Assembly: GCF_002844275.1 (NCBI RefSeq)
Contig: NZ_NXGX01000005.1
Location: forward strand, 186,001-250,000
Length of the DNA: 64,000 nucleotides
DNA from: Thalassospira lohafexi
GTDB taxonomy: Bacteria > Pseudomonadota > Alphaproteobacteria > Rhodospirillales > Thalassospiraceae
Reading direction: 5' to 3'
Below, in pieces: positions 61,558-64,000 of this stretch. Within the stretch, counting starts at the first letter, position 1; every line of letters begins with the position of its first letter. Both the position numbers and the translations under genes were made by a program. Under the pieces are notes generated by a model. That model did no database searches and was not told the origin of the DNA. It saw nothing but the letters and a program-made list of their open reading frames with translations.

Positions 61558-62145
61558 GTGCTTCGCAGCCTGTATGACTGGACCATGAATCTTGCCGCCC
61601 ACCGCCACGCGGGGTTGGCATTGTTTTTCATCGCTGCGATTGAAAGCTCGGTCTTTCCGATTCCACCCGATATTCTTTTGATCCCCATGATTATTGCCGC
61701 ACCGACCAAGGCATGGCGCTATGCGCTGATCTGTCTTGTCGGGTCGGTTCTTGGCGGGATGGTTGGCTATGGCATAGGCTACTTCCTGTTTGAAGCCGTG
61801 GGCCAGCCCGTCCTTCAGCTTTATGGTTATGCCGCGAAGTTTGATCAGTTCCGAGATTATTATAATGAATGGGGTGCCTGGGCGGTATTTATCGCCGGTG
61901 TGACGCCGTTCCCCTATAAAGTCATCACGATCCTGTCGGGGGTTACGGCCCTTGATCCTGTTGTCTTTACCGTTGCCTCGATCTTTGCGCGTGGATTACG
62001 GTTCTTTGTCATTGCCGCCCTGATTTGGAAGTTCGGTCCGGCCATTCGCGATTTTATCGAACGGCGATTGGGCCTCCTTTTCACCATATTTGTTGTGGTT
62101 CTTATTGGTGGCTTTGCCGCGATCAAACTTGTGCCGCATGGTTAA
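61558..62145 (+). CDS. DedA/SNARE-associated (YqaA-like) inner-membrane protein
   Basis: A 195-residue protein of about five membrane segments. IESSVFPIPPDILLIPM near residues 22-38, then GSVLGGMVGYGIGYFLFE and FIAGVTPFPYKVITILSGVT are the VTT/DedA markers, including the conserved acidic and proline-rich parts. The family is linked to lipid scrambling and envelope maintenance. GTG start; AGAAGG lies upstream. It is followed after 48 bases by dsbB on the same strand. Confidence 0.87.
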   Translation: MLRSLYDWTMNLAAHRHAGLALFFIAAIESSVFPIPPDILLIPMIIAAPTKAWRYALICLVGSVLGGMVGYGIGYFLFEAVGQPVLQLYGYAAKFDQFRDYYNEWGAWAVFIAGVTPFPYKVITILSGVTALDPVVFTVASIFARGLRFFVIAALIWKFGPAIRDFIERRLGLLFTIFVVVLIGGFAAIKLVPHG

Positions 62146-62193
62146 GGCCGTCCCCGCCCCAAACAGCATCCACGCAATACGGACATCCTAATA

Positions 62194-62697
62194 ATGAAAC
62201 AGCACCGCACCCGCACTATGTCAGCCTTTCCACCGGTCGCACTTTTTCTGGTATCGGTTGGCAGCCTTGGCTTTGCCTTTTATGCGCAATATGTCCAGAA
62301 GCTTCTGCCGTGCGTTTTATGCCTGTATCAACGCGTACCATTTTATGGTGTCGCGGGACTTTCGGTTATTGCCTTATTGCTGCTGCGCTTTCCGGCTGCC
62401 GCGCGGTTTATTGTTTATCTGTGTGGCATTACGTTTGCAGTCGGCACCGCAATTGCGTTTTATCACGTCGGCGTACAAGAACTTTGGTGGCAGGGACCAG
62501 CAATGTGCGGCGGCGTTGCAAGTGGTGCCAGCTCAGTTGCCGACCTTAAGGCGCAACTCATGGCGCAGCCGATTATCCGCTGTGACAAGATCGACTGGAA
62601 ACTGTTTGGTATCACCATGCCAACGGTCAATTTGTTCTTTTCTGCGGCATTGACGGTCTTTTGCCTGATCGCACCATCGCGCTGGATGAAGAAATAA
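62194..62697 (+). CDS. dsbB: Disulfide bond formation protein B
   Basis: A 167-residue, four-helix inner-membrane quinone reductase that reoxidises DsbA. The first cysteine pair is C40-x-x-C43 (PCVLCLYQR) and the second periplasmic pair is C105 and C130 (AMCGG and IIRCDKI). The Arg after the first pair, important for quinone binding, is present in LYQR. It is downstream of the DedA-type gene and has its own terminator. Confidence 0.93.
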   Translation: MKQHRTRTMSAFPPVALFLVSVGSLGFAFYAQYVQKLLPCVLCLYQRVPFYGVAGLSVIALLLLRFPAAARFIVYLCGITFAVGTAIAFYHVGVQELWWQGPAMCGGVASGASSVADLKAQLMAQPIIRCDKIDWKLFGITMPTVNLFFSAALTVFCLIAPSRWMKK

Positions 62698-62744
62698 ACC
62701 ACCCAAAATCACACCTTTAATGTGATAGCGGTATACGCACAGTC

Positions 62745-62777
62745 AAAACCCGCCTGACACCTCAGGCGGGTTTTTTC
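62745..62777 (+). terminator. Rho-independent terminator after dsbB
   Basis: AAAACCCGCCTGA pairs with TCAGGCGGGTTTT around a four-base loop, followed by a T-tract. It ends the DedA/dsbB unit. Confidence 0.88.
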
Positions 62778-62835
62778 ACAACACCACACACCTAAAAAGC
62801 GAACAATCCCTCGCAAAACGAACAAATACTCGATT

Positions 62836-62854
62836 GATAATGCGAATTGTTATT
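62836..62854. promoter_or_regulatory. Fur-box-like sequence upstream of the AraC regulator
   Basis: GATAATGCGAATTGTTATT agrees with the 19-base Fur consensus GATAATGATAATCATTATC at 13 positions. It lies about 110-130 bases before the regulator gene. AraC regulators with this arrangement often control siderophore receptor genes. Moderate support only. Confidence 0.5.
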
Positions 62855-62969
62855 GTTTGCAGGATATTCCCGGTTATATTCAGTCAGCGATTCTTGGCGG
62901 TTTCGCATAACATTGTTTCACACCACACGGACCTGAGCTAAATTGCACGACAGCACGTTCCATCCACAC

Positions 62970-63839
62970 ATGACCAGTCAGATCGAAGGTATTTCCCTTC
63001 GTGATGATCTGCGTTTCCGTCGCTGGAATGCAGCCATTACCGATCTATGGCATGTGGAATGTGAACAGGAAGCTGGCGGGACATACGTTTCGCAAGCGCC
63101 GCGTCTGGTTGCCTTTCTTGACTGTGTTGGCGACGCCCGCGTTCAGGTCAAGGCTGCGGGTAATGAACTTCGTCAGGATCAGCATGGGCAGGGATGCCTG
63201 TCCTATATTCCGGCGGGCATGGAAGTTTCTTCTGAAATTCTCGGCAAGTGCCGGCTGCGTCATCTTGATATCCATCTTGATGTCGACGCGATTGAAACCT
63301 GTCTTGGCACAACGGTTGATCGTACCGCACTGGAAACCCCGCGCATCGGGTTTTGCGACCCGCGCATCAATGCATTGGTCCGGCTGATTGCCGATGATCT
63401 TGAAAACGGCATGTCCGGGCCGCAGATTTACGGCGACGGGCTTGTAACCGCCCTGACCGCTGCCTTGCTTGAACCGCGCAAGCCCGAGACCTTGCCGCGC
63501 AAACGCGGCAAACTTGCCCCGCATCACTTGCGCAAATCGGTTGCCTATATTGAACAAAATTGCGGTCGTACCATCCGTCTGGATGAACTTGCCCAGTTGA
63601 CCGGGCTTTCCCAGTCCTATTTTTGCTCGGCATTTCGCGCCTCAACCGGCATGCCCCCACAGCAATGGCAGATGAAGGCACGGGTCGAACGTGCCATGGA
63701 CCTTCTAAGCCAGAGCAGCACATCGCTTGCCAATGTTGCCGCCAGCGTCGGCTTTGCTGACCAAGCCCACCTCACCCGTGTTTTCCGCCGGATCGTCGGA
63801 ACCACCCCCGGTGCATGGCGCAAAGAAACCGCCGCCTGA
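62970..63839 (+). CDS. AraC-family transcriptional regulator
   Basis: A 289-residue regulator from the ATG at 62970; a TTG at 62943 would add nine residues and neither start has a strong ribosome site. The N-terminal half is a cupin-like sensor domain. The C-terminal 100 residues carry two helix-turn-helices (IRLDELAQLTGLSQSYFCSA and LANVAASVGFADQAHLTRVF followed by GTTPGAWRK). The Fur-like box upstream and the gene starting at the window end suggest a PchR-like role in iron uptake; that is inference. Confidence 0.88.
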   Translation: MTSQIEGISLRDDLRFRRWNAAITDLWHVECEQEAGGTYVSQAPRLVAFLDCVGDARVQVKAAGNELRQDQHGQGCLSYIPAGMEVSSEILGKCRLRHLDIHLDVDAIETCLGTTVDRTALETPRIGFCDPRINALVRLIADDLENGMSGPQIYGDGLVTALTAALLEPRKPETLPRKRGKLAPHHLRKSVAYIEQNCGRTIRLDELAQLTGLSQSYFCSAFRASTGMPPQQWQMKARVERAMDLLSQSSTSLANVAASVGFADQAHLTRVFRRIVGTTPGAWRKETAA

Positions 63840-63988
63840 AATTAAACCAAAATTCGTTCAATACACCCAAATCCAGTTCAATATTCACACCCCTCTGACG
63901 TGATACCGAAAGGCCATCATGGAAGATGGCCCGCAGGTTCCCGCCAAGCAGGTCGTCGTAAAAGACAACCGACACAGGGAATTGCCAA

Positions 63989-64000
63989 ATGCGTTTTACA
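63989..64000 (+). CDS. Start of a further gene, cut by the window edge
   Basis: ATGCGTTTTACA (MRFT) with AGGGA seven bases upstream. Only four codons are in the window, so the product cannot be read. Its place after the AraC gene suggests it may be the regulated target. Confidence 0.4.

Overview
The window looks like an alphaproteobacterial chromosome, most plausibly a marine Rhodospirillales such as Thalassospira. This is inferred from moderate GC, dense short-overlap operons, two TRAP and three ABC uptake operons, and a hut pathway of the HutF/HutG type. The genus is not proven by anything read here.

Layout. 0-3 kb: the end of one cyclic-peptide exporter gene, a second complete one in tandem, and a type II thioesterase (the edge of a peptide natural-product or siderophore locus). 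3-6.3 kb: a TRAP transporter immediately downstream of the hut genes. 6.4-14.2 kb: complete five-step histidine degradation (hutU, hutG, hutH, hutI on minus; hutF, hutC on plus) around a palindromic operator. 14.2-19 kb: AT-rich accessory DNA holding at least four immunity-like genes. Most are preceded by a short displaced toxin C-terminal tail and a recurring GGGGAC-type motif. An orphan TNT toxin with an Imm63-like partner, a hemagglutinin fragment and a 252-bp duplicated copy of the 5' region of the next gene are also present. 19.2-32.4 kb: a histidine kinase/NtrC-type regulator pair, a sigma-54 promoter with upstream dyads, and an operon of two binding proteins, LivHMGF-type ABC components, GabD and two iron alcohol dehydrogenases. 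32.6-41 kb: a DhaK/DhaL-type kinase with a CUT1 sugar or polyol ABC transporter, facing a divergent LacI regulator with two operator dyads. 41-52.7 kb: a GMC oxidoreductase, then a polyol-type catabolic operon (CUT2 ABC transporter, SorC regulator, aldo/keto reductase, GlpD-like dehydrogenase, DhnA/LsrF-like aldolase, FGGY kinase). 53.2-61.3 kb: a block of FAH-family hydrolase, second GMC enzyme, TRAP transporter, D-2-hydroxyacid dehydrogenase and GntR regulator, bounded by a degenerate tRNA-Leu copy and the intact tRNA-Leu(CAA), as an integrated island would be. 61.5-64 kb: a DedA/YqaA membrane protein, DsbB, and an AraC regulator behind a Fur-like box.

How it works together. Most of the window is uptake plus oxidation of small organic molecules: histidine or urocanate, a probable C4 diol or hydroxy acid, polyols, and an unidentified hydroxy or keto acid. 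Each module has its own local regulator and a visible operator candidate. In four uptake operons the binding-protein gene is followed by an RNA hairpin before the permease genes.

The most unusual region is the toxin-tail/immunity array at 14.2-19 kb, with its recurrent boundary motif and the 252-bp repeat. The best candidate for a little-described metabolic system is the kinase/GlpD/LsrF-like aldolase operon at 42.8-52.7 kb. All calls come from reading motifs and context; no database search was run.
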